Below, piece by piece: positions 50,428 to 62,320 of a stretch of 64,000 nt of DNA. The translations under genes and the position numbers were made by a program. The stretch lies in contig JAHQRK010000030.1 of the NCBI GenBank assembly GCA_019828595.1, positions 186,001 through 250,000 of the forward strand, in the 5' to 3' direction. The stretch's first letter is position 1. Every line of letters begins with the position of its first letter. The DNA is from Aphanomyces cochlioides. Lineage: Eukaryota; Oomycota; Saprolegniomycetes; Saprolegniales; Verrucalvaceae. The notes under the pieces are model-generated. The model saw nothing but the letters and a program-made list of their open reading frames with translations. It had not been told where the DNA came from and ran no database searches.

Positions 50428-52865
50428 AAGGCATGTTATATTGCAACCTTTGAAGAAATTCACCTAAGTCACCCAAACCAATGGGAAAACTCAAAGTGGA
50501 TTTTCTCGCGACCCACTTGGCCTTTTCATGCGTTTGATGGCTCGTTAGCCCCAGCTAACAGAGCTCTATGAACACACCAAGTAACTTTATCTCATGCCGA
50601 GTCGTTCACAAAATCGACTTGACTTTATCCGTTCACCCAAAATGGCAAAACTATCGACAACTCTGGCATTGCTCTGACGATCATTTCAGACATTCTAATG
50701 GTCTTCAGGGTTGCTAGACATCCCAAGCAGACAAACGCAAGCGTTAGATTGCAAAAAAGTGCAGTGGTTCTCTCACAACAACACTTTGAAAATTGTTACG
50801 ACGTCTCCCCCTGGGGGCGAAATCTCAAAATCGAGTGCACACTTTTTGTTCGGGAAAATTGCGCCACGGTGCCTAAAAGATTCTCCCATGTCTCCTCCTC
50901 AAGACGAGCCAGTTTGCGAGTGCTCAAACCTCGCCAAACTCGCGAAACAAAATTCGAAAGGAAATTCGACCCGGTGACACCCATTTTGAACCGGTTTCAA
51001 CCCGTCACCAAAAGTGAAATTTCTCTCGACCTACTGCGTGGATTTCTACGTTTAGTGGCTTGTTATCTCAGTTGAATCGAGCTCTATGCCGACACCAACT
51101 AGCACATATTGCAGATCTATGGTTCAAAACCACGAACCCATTTTGGACTGTCACCCAAACCGGTGAAACACCAGGACAACTCGAACGCTTTCCCTACGGT
51201 CACCGAGTGACATCTAGGGGTCTAGTGGGTGGCTCCACCACTTATTACGACTAGCCAAAGCGTTAGAACGCCCTGAAACATCCTGGTTTGCTCGCAATCC
51301 TCAATCCAAAATGTCAACCGCCCCTATCCACCGGCTACAAAACCTTAAGTCGGCTACAGGTCGCAAATCATTTCCTATCGACCGGCTATGACTCTTTTCC
51401 ATCCTATCATGGCTAGACGAGTGTTTTAAGCCATCAAGAGCGATGATTGAAGCCCTGGAACCTACTTGCCGTCGCCCCGACAACTTTTGGTGAAATGGCT
51501 AAAACTCATCGGAATGGCTCCTGAACGCAAATCAACTCCGATCGCCCAACTTAGAGTTGGAGAGGCTCGAGAATGTCCTCGCGATGGATTTGAGCTATCA
51601 AGCACCATGATAGCAGCACAGGAACCCAACTTCCGATTCCAAACCATTTTGAGCCGATAAGGCTCCAAAACGACCATCGTAGCTCATTTCAGCTACACGA
51701 CTCTATATGCACCGATTAATATGGTGCATCCACCGCTAGCCTCCATTGATGGAGGACACCAAGTATGGCTATCTATCTCATAGCCGTTCGGAAGTTATGA
51801 CTCCTTCAAATTTGGCCGCCGAGACGCCCGATTGGAAAAACCACTGGTTTTGGCTAGCGCTCTCCCGCTACACACTACCTATGGCGATTCTAATGGTGCG
51901 CTATCCTTCGTACGTATCGTCGCTACGATTCTGCCAAGTGGCTCCATGCACCGCGGCGCCGTTCGAAATCCAGCTCCGACGATGCTCGCGCTCGAGACCT
52001 ATCCGCGCATGGCGCATGTCAAAATGGCACCTCCCAAATATTTTACCCTTTTTTATTATTTTTGGGAGGTTTACCCCAAAAGCCCAACCCACAAGGGATT
52101 TTCCCTCTATCTCGCCACCATCAACTCCGATGAAGACGCTCCTGAAATCAACTTTGCTTGTCATGGAACGACCGACCTCGTTGATTTTTTTGGCTGGTCA
52201 AATCGTCCAAGAACATTTTATTTTGGATGGTCTTTTCTCTCAAACCCAGCTTTTCCCATGGATCCAGCGATTTAATTCGGCCTCCTGAGGTCGAATTAAA
52301 TTGGCCACGACCTTTTTGGATTTTTTGGGCTCCTACCTCTTGCCAATTTATTTTCCTTGGGCCTGATTTTACTCTGTTTCGACCCTTTTGTCAATTTTTG
52401 GCCTTCCTCTCCTGTCGATTTATTTATTCATGGATCGACCCCAACTCAAGCTTTTATTCACTTGGCCTTTTTCACTGCGTACCTCCACTTGGAATTTTTA
52501 TCAAGACTTTTGTATACAAATTTTCAAGTCCTCCACAGTCAACCCGAAATTGCCTCGTATCTCGCCACCACCAACTCGGATCAAGATGGTCATGAAAAGA
52601 AAGTTGCTTGTATGGCTCTTCTCTATACTCTTGAATTTTTTCACAGCCTGAATCGCCATGCAACATTTTCTTTCTGCCATGGTTCCTCCAAATTACCCCA
52701 CACCCCAAGTCTATTTCGGTTAAGCAACACTGGACGATTTTCCACAAGAACCTTCCAAGGTCACATTTCGCAACACATATTTATTATGCGACCTATGAAG
52801 CCAAAATCGAAAGTCTAGTTTGCGGCCCTTTTGGGCCATATTAATTCTTTAATATACTCAGTTAA
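50428..52865 (+). other. LINE A 3' UTR (A4)
   Basis: 2438 bp, no supported gene; subfamily 2 variants as in A2. Confidence 0.8.
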
Positions 52866-52911
52866 CCGCTTAGCATGCGGGAGGTACAGGGATCGATACC
52901 CTGCTTCTCCA
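52866..52911 (+). pseudogene. tRNA-Ala(AGC) 3' part, right of A4
   Basis: Positions 28-73. Confidence 0.92.
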
Positions 52912-52912
52912 G

Positions 52913-52984
52913 GCGTCTGTAGTATAGTGGTCAGTACTTCACGTTGTGGCCGTGACATCCCGGGTTCGACTCCCGGCAGGCGCA
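52913..52984 (+). tRNA. tRNA-His(GTG), unit 13
   Basis: Intact copy; last tRNA-His in the window. Confidence 0.95.
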
Positions 52985-53670
52985 TCTTTTTAGCTTCTTT
53001 CTATTCAGGACACTACTCTTTCACGCGATCTCCTTTTCACCTCTGTAGGACACTTCTTTTCCAACATTATCTGTATTCAACTTGACAAGTATACACTGTC
53101 CACAATGGAAAATATAACAGTTAGACTTTGAACAGTATATTTCTTGGAATCACTTGGTCGATGTGCAATGAAATGGTTGAACCAGAATGTGTACAGCACT
53201 TTGAATGGTGTTTGTGGTCGCGTCACATGGATAAAGAAGGATAGAAAACATCTCTTTTGTTGTCAATCGCTTGACACTTTTTGGTGTGAACGGTTCGTGT
53301 CCCATCGGTCGAAATCGTTTTTTGCTCATAACTTTTGCAATATTGCTCCGATTGACCTCAAACTACTTGCAAACTCTTGCTTTTGAAAAGCTCTATCGAT
53401 TCACACCCTCAGATACCAAAAAAAGACGACCAGAAATCGACGTACTGTCAAAAAACGGGTTTGCAACAGCTTCATCCACACCAACGAGTTCTCCAACAAG
53501 CCGACAAGAAATCGACAGTCTCCACGGGACATTTTGGCATACAAGTATCCCGTAGACACGACGAATGCCTGGTTGCAAAAGGGTCGTCACAATCTATCCT
53601 TGTACAGACAAGAACAAGAAAGTGGACGATTTGGCGGACTTGATGCACAGACACAAAAGAACAGTAAAAA
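52985..53670 (+). other. Array spacer (unit 13)
   Basis: Same spacer as unit 1; no gene seen. Confidence 0.8.
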
Positions 53671-53685
53671 GGGGATGTAGCTCAG
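53671..53685 (+). repeat. Target-site duplication left of B2 (tRNA-Ala 1-15)
   Basis: GGGGATGTAGCTCAG in native position after the spacer; the right copy is 62278-62292. Confidence 0.92.
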
Positions 53686-55533
53686 TGTACAATCGCGTAT
53701 ATTGAATTTAATTATACGCTAAATAATAATGACCGTCATTAATCACTCTTGAGTGAATAATATTGGTGCTTGTGAGATTTGAACGCAAGCAGATTTACCT
53801 CTTGAAACTTGATTTTTGTTGTATCAGTTGATACAGGTAAAAGTTGGCTTCTTGACACGTCGCATGTGCTGTCGATTGTGGTCTTCAAGTCGTGTAACAA
53901 CATGAATGGTCTTGGGTGATGTGGACATGGGACAGACTTGTCTTGTCTTCGACGTCAGATGGGTGTGGAGTAATCTTGGACTGGCTTCAGAACGTCCACA
54001 TGTTGCTTTGACTAATCTTGGACAGGACCATTGGCACCAGATGATGTGTGAACTAATCTTCCACTGGATTTTTTCTTGTCGCAAAGTGCCATCGTCGTTG
54101 AACGTTGGTGCGTCACCGTCGATTGTGCAGTCGTCATGGGTGCCTTGTTGTCGCATGTTCTTGGGTCGTTGATCGTGTCTTGATGTTTGTATGGTCTTGC
54201 CAGAGGAAGTTCACTGGATTTTTTTCTTGCCGGACTTGAAAATTTGAGTGGCGGAGAACTTCCTTGAGGATGTTTTGAAAAGTTCCTTGGCCATTTTTCA
54301 ATTTTGCCGCTGCCATGCCGCCGTGATGCTGTCGCTCTGCTGCTTCGTTTGGCCGCTGAAGTTGCTGTTCGTGGTCGTGTTGTGCTGTTGTTGCCGCTTG
54401 GTGTGCCGTGCTGCTGCTGCTGTGGTCGCTTGCTGTGCCGTGTCGTTGTTGCCGCTACCGTGTCCGTGCTGCCGTGTTTTTGCCGCTTGCTATGCCGACG
54501 CTCGTGTGACTTGCCGTGGGTGCGACTTGCCGTGGGTGCGATCTGCCATGGGTGCGATGGGTGCGACCGCGATACACGAAGGCTGAAGAAGGCGATGGGC
54601 TTCAAGGAAGACAAGATTCAAGGCGTTCAAGAACAAGAGCCAGCTGGAGCGAATAGCGAGCGGTCAAATCTCCGTCCCTTCGTGAGTGTCGGGACGCAGG
54701 GCCTCACCCGTCTTTCTGCTCGTGGTTTGATTCGGCTGGCTTTTGAGAAGAAGGCGTCCAAGGCGTTCAAGGAAGAAAAGCGCGAAGACTTTTTTCCAAG
54801 TCGGCTCTGCTTTTGTGGAGTCGCCAGCGTGTCGCTTGGAGTGCCGAAAAAAGCTGGCTGTGGGGTGTGACGAGGGGGGATACCTCCGATCGCTCCTAAG
54901 CCAGTTGGTAGTCCCCCTACCCGGATACTTCTTGAGGGCGCGTTGCCTTTTTACTTTGCCGCCGTCGAGTCGTGGCTTCGGCCGCGACTTTCAACCCTTG
55001 GGACTTTGTCTCAAGGGGATGCCCCGGGGCTTCAAGGAAGACTTCAGCGATTTGGCTTGGTTTGTATCTCGTGCTTGTTGGTATGACTTGTTTAGGAAAG
55101 CGAGCGATTTTTGCGACCGGTCGCCCATTTTGGCGCCGATGATTCGTCGTCGGCGCGTCCAAGAAGGTGGGAATTGGCTACGCCGGGCCAGCCATCCGAG
55201 GTCCATTCGACCAACTTCGTAAGTTGTTTCCTTTGTTTTTGCTTGACTTTTGTGCTTAGCTTGTTTTTTTCTTGCTTTTTCAAGCGAAGTTGGCGAAAAC
55301 CACCAAGTCTTTCCGAAAGACCTCGCCGATTTTGTGCGAAGCGCTGCCCAATTTTTTAATTTCGTAATTCACCCTTGAATTGTCGATTTTTCTTGATTTT
55401 TGTAGTTGAATTTCAACTTGGTTGGACTTGCCTTCAAAACTTTGGCGCGCTTGCGGGTAAGTTTGCTTCAATTCAAACAAAGATCTCACTTCAACTTGTA
55501 GATCCATCATGTTGACTAATCGAGCCGGAGTAA
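53686..55533 (-). other. LINE B 3' UTR (B2)
   Basis: 1848 bp; hairpins 53695-53756, 16-base tandem repeat 54510-54566, no supported gene. Confidence 0.75.
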
Positions 55534-58500
55534 TCAAGCCAACTTGAACTTGAAGATTGCGGGATGTTTACTCAAAAATCGGCGGTACGAACCACGGTGT
55601 CTTAACAATCCAAGGATAATCATTGCCTGTTGATAGGTGTCTTGATCGTGAATGTGGCGAAGCCATCGGCGGACATTAGACGCCCAAAAAGTCAACGCAA
55701 CATCGTTCAACGCTGGTAAGTGTGGTGTCTTGGCTCCGTCAAACTTGACTTTGTTTCGGTGTGTCCATAGGAGGTGAAGAATGCCGCAAGCAAGCATAAA
55801 CCAGAGCCGATGGAGAACGTCTCGATATCGAGCCCATCGCTGCGCGACTTGAAAAGCATCGATGTTTTCGACCCACTCCCAGGTAAAGCGAACCCCAAAC
55901 AAACTCCATGCCTCACGATGTTGTAGCCAAAGATCTCGTGTGATTGTGCATTCCATGAACAAGTGCCGCAATGTTTCTCGCGCATAACAATTCGGGTAGC
56001 AGCATCGAAGTGCTCTTGGGTCAGTGGCCTCCTTGTACTTGAATTTATTGCCCACTGGGATGATGTCGTAGAGAATTCGCGTCCATAGATCTGCTTGAAC
56101 TGGCGTCACAAGACTGGCAAAAGGCTTGACAAAATGTGAAAGGTATTTGGCGATTTTCGCTCGAGTCTCACGTGTGCTAGAGTGGAAGGGATGCGGCCGC
56201 GTTAACAAAGGAGCATGGAAGCTCACTCGCTTGATGATTTTCGTTGTCCACGACTTGAACGGTACGTCGACATCTCCTTGTCGATATGAAATCACCGTTT
56301 GCGGACTAGGATCGTTTTCAACCGGGGCGTCTAGCCGCTTGTTGGCTTGAGTCCAAACATTCGTTGCAATCAGCGTCACCAGCTTGTAAAAGTGCTTGAA
56401 GGATGTCGGGACAGGTAATTCTTCGACGAAGTGATCTAGGTGGTCTTCCATCGACTCACGAAACTCATCGTAGGTTGGCCACGTTCGACCTGGAGTCAAC
56501 AAGTCTTCAAGGCAGTGTATGCTTCTCTGAGCAAGGTGTCTGTACCAGTCGCGATGGTTTTGAAGCGTGATTGCAAGCGACGATATCCCGTCTCGACCCG
56601 GGACTTGAAAGAGAGGGTGCGACGACATCCACAATGGCATTTGTGTCATCTGACTCAGCGTAGGCTCGTGTGGTGTCTTCATTGTCATTGGAATTTGAGC
56701 CCATTGCTTCCAGACATTGCGCCAAAACGGTGAGAGCAACTTGAACTGGACGAGCTTATTGTTTGGGCTAGGATGATACATCATGAAGTCCCAATTTGTC
56801 ACTCGAGAGTATGGATACATGCAACGACTCAAGCGATCTGTCGGTAAGATTGCCCATTGTGGAGGCTCTTCTTGATCAGCTTGGACTAGGAGTTGAAGAC
56901 GAGTGACTCTTTGTTTTCGAATCACTGAAGCAATATGCGGCACTTTGAAGCCCGTCTTCGAGTCATGGATCAAGCCACTTGGAGCAAGGGCCAAATACTT
57001 GTCTTCGGCTTGCGTGCGTCGACTCATGACAAACTTGTTGACCATAGACTGCCATTTTCGCACGGTATTGTCTGGTATCGGTAGCACCATCGTGTAATGC
57101 CAAAGCTGTGATAGGTTCATCGTTTTCACAAGCAACCGCCTGCCTTTGAGGGTTCTTGCTCGACACGCCCACGTGGTAAACGACTTGTAAAACTTATCGC
57201 TGATTGCATTGATTTGAAGCATAGGATCCAATTGGTGTCCCAGTTCAATCCCAAGATATTTCACTGGCGTTCCACTTGGTACCATGTTCAACCTTGGATG
57301 TTGGAATACTGATTGATTGTTGTCTAGCGTCAAGACTTTGCTCTTACTGCGATTGAGTTTTGCTCCAGAGTGACGGCAAAACTCGTCGACGAGCTTAAGC
57401 TGTTCTTCCAAGTCGCCCACGGAGCTGGAGATGAGCGATGTGTCGTCGGCGAAGAGAAGAACGGAAGCGATCCCAGAGTCCGAGAAAGCGTAACCATACT
57501 CGGGATGATTGCGAAGCATTTGAGCGAGCGGTTCTATCGTCAAGACGAAAAGCATCGAAGACAACGGATCGCCTTGCTTGACTCCTCGCGATGGATAGAA
57601 TGGATCGGTAAGTCTGCCATTGATGTTCAAACTGACTTGAGTTTGGTTGTAGAGTAACTTAACCCAGTCAATGAAGTGATCTCCAACATTGAATTTCTTC
57701 AAAACGGCGAACATGAACTCATGATTCACACGATCATAGGCCTTTTCAAAGTCCAGGAACATCGCGTAGGCTTCTTGATTGAAGGTGGTGCAATGATGTT
57801 GAAGGTCTTGCAGAAAGATGACATGATCATGGATCCGCCTGCCTTTGACGAAGCCATTTTGTTCGGGTTGGACGATCAACGGTAAGACTTGTGACATTCG
57901 ATACGCTAACGCGTGCGATAGGACTTTGACTTCAACTGGAATCAAGGCAATGGGTCGATAGTTCGCTGGGTTGCGTCGATCGCCGCCTTTGAAGAGCAAC
58001 GATATGGCGGACCAGCGTTGCGAGGCCAACATGATGCCTTCCTGAAGTTGGTGGTTGAAGACTACCGACAAGATTTCGCCAAACAAGGCTGGATGTAGCT
58101 GGTAAAAGCCAGCCGAGAACCCATCTATTCCAGGTGACTTGTGAGGATTCATCGTCTTGATGGATTGCGCTAGCTCTTCGATCGTCAACGGCGCATCCAA
58201 AGCCTCTGAATCGTCTTGGGGTAAGTTTCTCTCAAGTACATTCAAGAACTGTGACTTCTCTTGTGGACTTGTAGGTTGAAAGTCGCCTTCACTCATCACC
58301 GCCGACCAATGACGATTGAATGCTGCATGAATTTCCTCTGGTATGGCAGTGACGTTTCCTTGTTCGTCGTAACATTCGACGATAGGTATGGAAAACTGCC
58401 GAGCGCGTGGTTTGCGAAAGAAATGACTTGTCGGTGCCTCGTTTTGGGTGGCGTGGAAGTCAAAACTCAAGTCCGCGTGGTGCTGTTTCAAGTCTTGCTT

Positions 58501-59706
58501 CTTGGTCTCATACTGTGTCCTTGCAGTATTGAGAGCTGCTTCGGTGAGGCGTCCGTGATGATGTCGTAACTGAGCTTGTAGCCATTGGATCTTGGCCTCT
58601 TGAAGTGCGTTCTTTTGGTTCGTTACCATTCGAGCGTGATATTTCTGAAGAAAGCGTTTGGTGCGGCGTTGCCATTGAGTCCACAAGACCCCTGGCTGGT
58701 TCGATGTCCGCAGTCGCTCGAGCAGTTCGCTGGCTTCGGACACAATCGCCTCTCGAACTTCTCGGATCGCCAAAAGTTCTTTTGGCAGCTTCCAGTAGCT
58801 CTTGACGCGTGTTGTTTTTACTGGTTGGAGCTCCACTTTGTGCCATAAGTGATCTGTGTTTGCTGTAGGCTCGAAGTACTCGCCAGCAGAATACATTCGA
58901 CACAAGGCAGGCTGAAGGAAGATGTAATCAAGCCGATTGAGTCCCTTCGGCGAAGAGTAAACCTTCTTCGTGGGGTTGAAAGATCTCCAGGCGTCGACGA
59001 CCTCAAGTTCTTGTAGCCACGCGAAACAAGACTGCCTGTTGACTTGGTGGTTTGAGGTGGTGGAGCCTCTTGAGTCCAATGCTCGATCCATCGGGAGATT
59101 GAAGTCTCCCATGACGACATGTTTGGACGCGATTGGGAAGTTTCGTGGCAAGGCATCAAAGAAGGCGTCTCGCTCGCTGTCTTCAACAGGTGCGTAGACA
59201 TTGTGGTAGTAGATGGGGTCGTCTCCCCACATTGAACTGACCACCATGTAGCGATCTTCGATGTCGTATTGGCGTTCATGGTGAAGTGTGTTGAAGCCAG
59301 GGATGGTGTGTTGGAAGATCATGGCGACGCCACCAGATCGGTATTGTTCAAGTTCGCCTCCCAGAAGCCGATGGTCATTGGCAGCAATGAAGTACTTGTC
59401 ATGACCAAGAGCGTGAGCAAGGTGAAACATGAACGTGGAGAATTTCTTCTCACTGGCAAATTTGGTTTCTTGTAGGGCAACGATCTCGTTCCGTGAGATC
59501 ATGGTGTTGACAAGTTGGTTTCCATTGTCTCTCGAAAGGCCATTTATATTGGCCGTGACAATGGACAAGTTGACAAGTGAAGAGTTGGGGAACGTTGGCT
59601 GTGGTGGTTGTTGGTTTGGATGCGATGAAGTTGGCTGCACTGAAGCCGCGAGGACCTTAGTACAACAAGTTGTTCCTGCGTTGCAGGCGGGTATTGTCGT
59701 TGCCAA
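55534..59706 (-). CDS. LINE B ORF2: APE endonuclease / reverse transcriptase (B2)
   Basis: Open over about 1390 codons, motifs as in B1. It differs by His for Arg in LSHALAYR, Asn for Ile in KTMNLSQ and Gln for Arg in HLAQRSI. It also lacks an AUG before the endonuclease: the TTG at 59706 follows an in-frame stop and the first Met is residue 69. Both B copies having this arrangement and no inactivating change suggests it is how the family is built. Confidence 0.94.
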   Translation of the reverse strand: MATTIPACNAGTTCCTKVLAASVQPTSSHPNQQPPQPTFPNSSLVNLSIVTANINGLSRDNGNQLVNTMISRNEIVALQETKFASEKKFSTFMFHLAHALGHDKYFIAANDHRLLGGELEQYRSGGVAMIFQHTIPGFNTLHHERQYDIEDRYMVVSSMWGDDPIYYHNVYAPVEDSERDAFFDALPRNFPIASKHVVMGDFNLPMDRALDSRGSTTSNHQVNRQSCFAWLQELEVVDAWRSFNPTKKVYSSPKGLNRLDYIFLQPALCRMYSAGEYFEPTANTDHLWHKVELQPVKTTRVKSYWKLPKELLAIREVREAIVSEASELLERLRTSNQPGVLWTQWQRRTKRFLQKYHARMVTNQKNALQEAKIQWLQAQLRHHHGRLTEAALNTARTQYETKKQDLKQHHADLSFDFHATQNEAPTSHFFRKPRARQFSIPIVECYDEQGNVTAIPEEIHAAFNRHWSAVMSEGDFQPTSPQEKSQFLNVLERNLPQDDSEALDAPLTIEELAQSIKTMNPHKSPGIDGFSAGFYQLHPALFGEILSVVFNHQLQEGIMLASQRWSAISLLFKGGDRRNPANYRPIALIPVEVKVLSHALAYRMSQVLPLIVQPEQNGFVKGRRIHDHVIFLQDLQHHCTTFNQEAYAMFLDFEKAYDRVNHEFMFAVLKKFNVGDHFIDWVKLLYNQTQVSLNINGRLTDPFYPSRGVKQGDPLSSMLFVLTIEPLAQMLRNHPEYGYAFSDSGIASVLLFADDTSLISSSVGDLEEQLKLVDEFCRHSGAKLNRSKSKVLTLDNNQSVFQHPRLNMVPSGTPVKYLGIELGHQLDPMLQINAISDKFYKSFTTWACRARTLKGRRLLVKTMNLSQLWHYTMVLPIPDNTVRKWQSMVNKFVMSRRTQAEDKYLALAPSGLIHDSKTGFKVPHIASVIRKQRVTRLQLLVQADQEEPPQWAILPTDRLSRCMYPYSRVTNWDFMMYHPSPNNKLVQFKLLSPFWRNVWKQWAQIPMTMKTPHEPTLSQMTQMPLWMSSHPLFQVPGRDGISSLAITLQNHRDWYRHLAQRSIHCLEDLLTPGRTWPTYDEFRESMEDHLDHFVEELPVPTSFKHFYKLVTLIATNVWTQANKRLDAPVENDPSPQTVISYRQGDVDVPFKSWTTKIIKRVSFHAPLLTRPHPFHSSTRETRAKIAKYLSHFVKPFASLVTPVQADLWTRILYDIIPVGNKFKYKEATDPRALRCCYPNCYARETLRHLFMECTITRDLWLQHREAWSLFGVRFTWEWVENIDAFQVAQRWARYRDVLHRLWFMLACGILHLLWTHRNKVKFDGAKTPHLPALNDVALTFWASNVRRWLRHIHDQDTYQQAMIILGLLRHRGSYRRFLSKHPAIFKFKLA

Positions 59707-59715
59707 CGAATGCTG
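59657..59715 (-). promoter_or_regulatory. ORF1/ORF2 overlap of LINE B (B2), candidate recoding site
   Basis: Identical in sequence to the overlap at 40737-40795 of B1. Confidence 0.6.
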
Positions 59716-62215
59716 TTAACGAGCTGTCTGTAGGCTGGTAGGCATCAATACTGAGCTGCCATATCCGCGAAGACATCTCGGTTTTGCACACACGATTCAG
59801 TTCTTCCGCAAAGTATTGCCCGAACAGCGACTTCAGCAAAGCCCAGAGCGTGGATGGTGCCAACATGCGGCCATGTTTGGCTGGAAGCCACGCTACTGGC
59901 TGACGAGTGAGGTACAAGATCCATGCGTCATTTCTGAAGACTAACGGAGCTTGCACAGCGATCCATAGTTCGAAAGCGGCAAGAGCATCTTCCACTTGAT
60001 CCGTTGGGAAGGCAGGGTGTTTTGGTGCGTCCTCGAAGAAACCCAAGACGCTTGAGATTTCTTCAAGCCTGGTCCACTTTGGATGTTCTTGAAAGGTAAA
60101 CTTGAATCCATTCGTGAATGAATCGACCACTGGTAGTTGTGTCGCCGACATCCAACGTTGCCAAGCGTGCATACGGACGACCTTGAGGTAATCACTGTAC
60201 GTATGTGTGGCTAACTTGGTTAGGACGACGTTCATGCTTTGGGTGTGGGAATGGATGACTTTCCAGAGTCCGTCAACGTTGCATCGACGTATGTAGTCGA
60301 CAACATCAAGTTCCGTTCCGGAGATGTCCGTGGTGTTGGCTTGGTTGTGGTGTTGGAAGGCAGCTCCTTCCCCAACGCTGGCTTGGAGCACTTGGACAAG
60401 CTCCTCCATGGTGAGGTTGTCTGGGTGCCAGCAAAGCTTGCTGTCGACAACATGTTGCCTCTTCACGAAGGCGTCACGTGCTTTCAAGCTTTCTTCTGGG
60501 ATCTTCTTGATCGCAGGTATGTACACACGAGTTGGTGTTTCATGCTGAGAATCCACTGGCATAGTAGTTGCTTCGATGGTTGCGAGAGCATTGAAGAAGT
60601 TGTCGGAGGCCCACGATACAAATGATGGGGACGCTTGTGCAGCGGCTACTCGCTTCTTCGAACGAGGTACAACAAATCCATCTTCGTCGACAGATTGACT
60701 CGTGGTGCGTTTAGTTGATTTTGGATCGACTTCCATGTTGGTGCTCAACTGCGATGAAGCAGGAGGAACAATTGGCTCGGTCTCTAGAGGTGTGACTTCC
60801 ATGTCTTGTGGCTCTTCCTCTCTACCCTGGAGTAAAGGTTCTTCGTTTGATTTTGGCTCGGTATGAGGAGGGATCACTTCCATATTTTGTGACTCTTCAC
60901 CCTGACCTTGGATTATAGGTTCTTCGTGTTGTTTTTCCTCGTTGACTTTGGCGCGTTTGGTTTGTTTGGCTCCTTGGTCCACTGCGCCTTGTCCTTCTGG
61001 TTCCGGCACTTGCTTCTCCGGACTTTGCATCAACGCTGCGGCGTGGTCCAAGTCCAAGCAATGAGGTGAAGCAGAAGAGGTGCGAGAAGCCGAGCGTTGG
61101 AAGTTCTTGACAAACACATTGTAGGCCACACCATCCATCTTCAGTCGGTCTGCTGGATGACCGTTGACGACTAGTTGTTTGGGGACTTCTGCCTCCAAGA
61201 AGTAGACGCGCCACACATTGGACTGGCAGGAGACATTGGGTATGTGTTGCCGATACGCTTGAAAGATTGGCTTCATCTTCAAACGTCGTAGCAAACGGAA
61301 GAGCTTGACAGAGTCGAAGTTGAATCGAATGCCCACGATGTCCATAAAGAAGAACTTGTCCATCGGGTCGTTCGATTCTTGAGATGATCCGCTGACCTTG
61401 ACCGTAGGCACTGGAATCGTGAACTCCTTGCCGAAGATCGAAATGGTTTTCCCAGCGAGCATGTCCTTCACGTCGCGCGAGGTAATGGACACGACGATGT
61501 CGCCGGTGCGCGTTTTGTTGAGTTGAACGAATTCCAATAGGAGGTACGCCCATTCGGCATCTTGGTTTTCCTTGAAGATCGCGTCGATGATCTTCTCGTT
61601 GGTATAGGCCTTGTCGGAGAAGGCTCCATCAGTTTCGATCCACATCGTGGTGGTGGCCTTCTTGACCTTGACTGGGGTCGCCTGCGAGATGGCCTCAAGC
61701 AAGTCTTCCTCGTTTGCATCTTCTTGGCTCGCGAGGTCGATGAGTTTGCTGAGGTACTCCGGCTTGGGGCGGTTGACGACAGTCTTGACTCGTTTCGGAG
61801 GTGCATTGTCTTGATCGCCCTTGAGTAGGTCGGCATAGGATTTTTTCTTGGGTTGTTCTTGTTCTTTTTGAGGAGGACTCTCGCGCGGCGGAGCACCAAC
61901 GGGATCGGAGAGATCGATGATAACTCGGCGTGGCGCAGGGTCGCTAGCTTGGTCGGGTGGAGGGGCTTGTTGGGACGTGGCGGCGTCTTCGGCGTGGTGG
62001 AATCCATCTTCATGGCGCTTGTCGGACTCGCTCGCGTTGGACTCGACAGAGATTTCGTTGGCGGGTGCGTGGAGAAGGCGATCTTGAGCGTCGGCGGAAG
62101 GAGACGGCGTCGGACCCTGCTCGTCCACTGGTGGACCAGAAGGGTCAAGGTACTTCACGGAGGAGACATTCGGCATAGAGTGCTTGGCAGCATCGGCGGC
62201 GGCGGTAGACGACAT
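59657..62215 (-). CDS. LINE B ORF1 protein (B2)
   Basis: Intact, 852 aa. All differences from B1 that I see are in the disordered N-terminus (His for Pro at ~12, Asp for Val at ~24, Ala-Thr for Asn-Met near 80). The RNA-binding core and C-terminal domain are unchanged, which is what selection on a working ORF1 would leave, although two copies are too few to test this. Confidence 0.9.
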   Translation of the reverse strand: MSSTAAADAAKHSMPNVSSVKYLDPSGPPVDEQGPTPSPSADAQDRLLHAPANEISVESNASESDKRHEDGFHHAEDAATSQQAPPPDQASDPAPRRVIIDLSDPVGAPPRESPPQKEQEQPKKKSYADLLKGDQDNAPPKRVKTVVNRPKPEYLSKLIDLASQEDANEEDLLEAISQATPVKVKKATTTMWIETDGAFSDKAYTNEKIIDAIFKENQDAEWAYLLLEFVQLNKTRTGDIVVSITSRDVKDMLAGKTISIFGKEFTIPVPTVKVSGSSQESNDPMDKFFFMDIVGIRFNFDSVKLFRLLRRLKMKPIFQAYRQHIPNVSCQSNVWRVYFLEAEVPKQLVVNGHPADRLKMDGVAYNVFVKNFQRSASRTSSASPHCLDLDHAAALMQSPEKQVPEPEGQGAVDQGAKQTKRAKVNEEKQHEEPIIQGQGEESQNMEVIPPHTEPKSNEEPLLQGREEEPQDMEVTPLETEPIVPPASSQLSTNMEVDPKSTKRTTSQSVDEDGFVVPRSKKRVAAAQASPSFVSWASDNFFNALATIEATTMPVDSQHETPTRVYIPAIKKIPEESLKARDAFVKRQHVVDSKLCWHPDNLTMEELVQVLQASVGEGAAFQHHNQANTTDISGTELDVVDYIRRCNVDGLWKVIHSHTQSMNVVLTKLATHTYSDYLKVVRMHAWQRWMSATQLPVVDSFTNGFKFTFQEHPKWTRLEEISSVLGFFEDAPKHPAFPTDQVEDALAAFELWIAVQAPLVFRNDAWILYLTRQPVAWLPAKHGRMLAPSTLWALLKSLFGQYFAEELNRVCKTEMSSRIWQLSIDAYQPTDSSLTAFVGNDNTRLQRRNNLLY

Positions 62216-62277
62216 TGGTCGAGGGGTACCTTACTTTGGCTGTTGACTTGAGTGGTTGACGGCAAAAGTAAAAGTGG

Positions 62278-62320
62278 GGGGATGTAGCTCAGATGGTAGA
62301 GCGCCCGCTTAGCATGCGGG
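62278..62320 (+). pseudogene. tRNA-Ala(AGC) 5' part between B2 and A5
   Basis: Positions 1-43, with bases 62278-62292 being the B2 duplication. Cut after position 43 by full-length A5; the 3' part lies beyond the window. Confidence 0.92.

Larger units (their letters stand above)
44582..52865 (+). mobile_element. LINE family A copy A4, 5'-truncated
   Basis: 8284 bp. The first base matches A1 base 15230, inside ORF1, so about 950 bases of 5' sequence are missing. The source has GG just before that point and the target ends GGG, so the 5' junction may have used 2-base microhomology. The 3' UTR is 50428-52865, subfamily 2, with the palindrome at 52271-52300 and hairpins at 52824-52855. Confidence 0.94.
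53686..62277 (-). mobile_element. LINE family B copy B2, full length
   Basis: 8592 bp with the same ends and layout as B1. It lies directly against the spacer-borne tRNA-Ala 5' end with no fragment C, which confirms that C is a separate insertion. The 5' UTR is 62216-62277. Confidence 0.94.
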
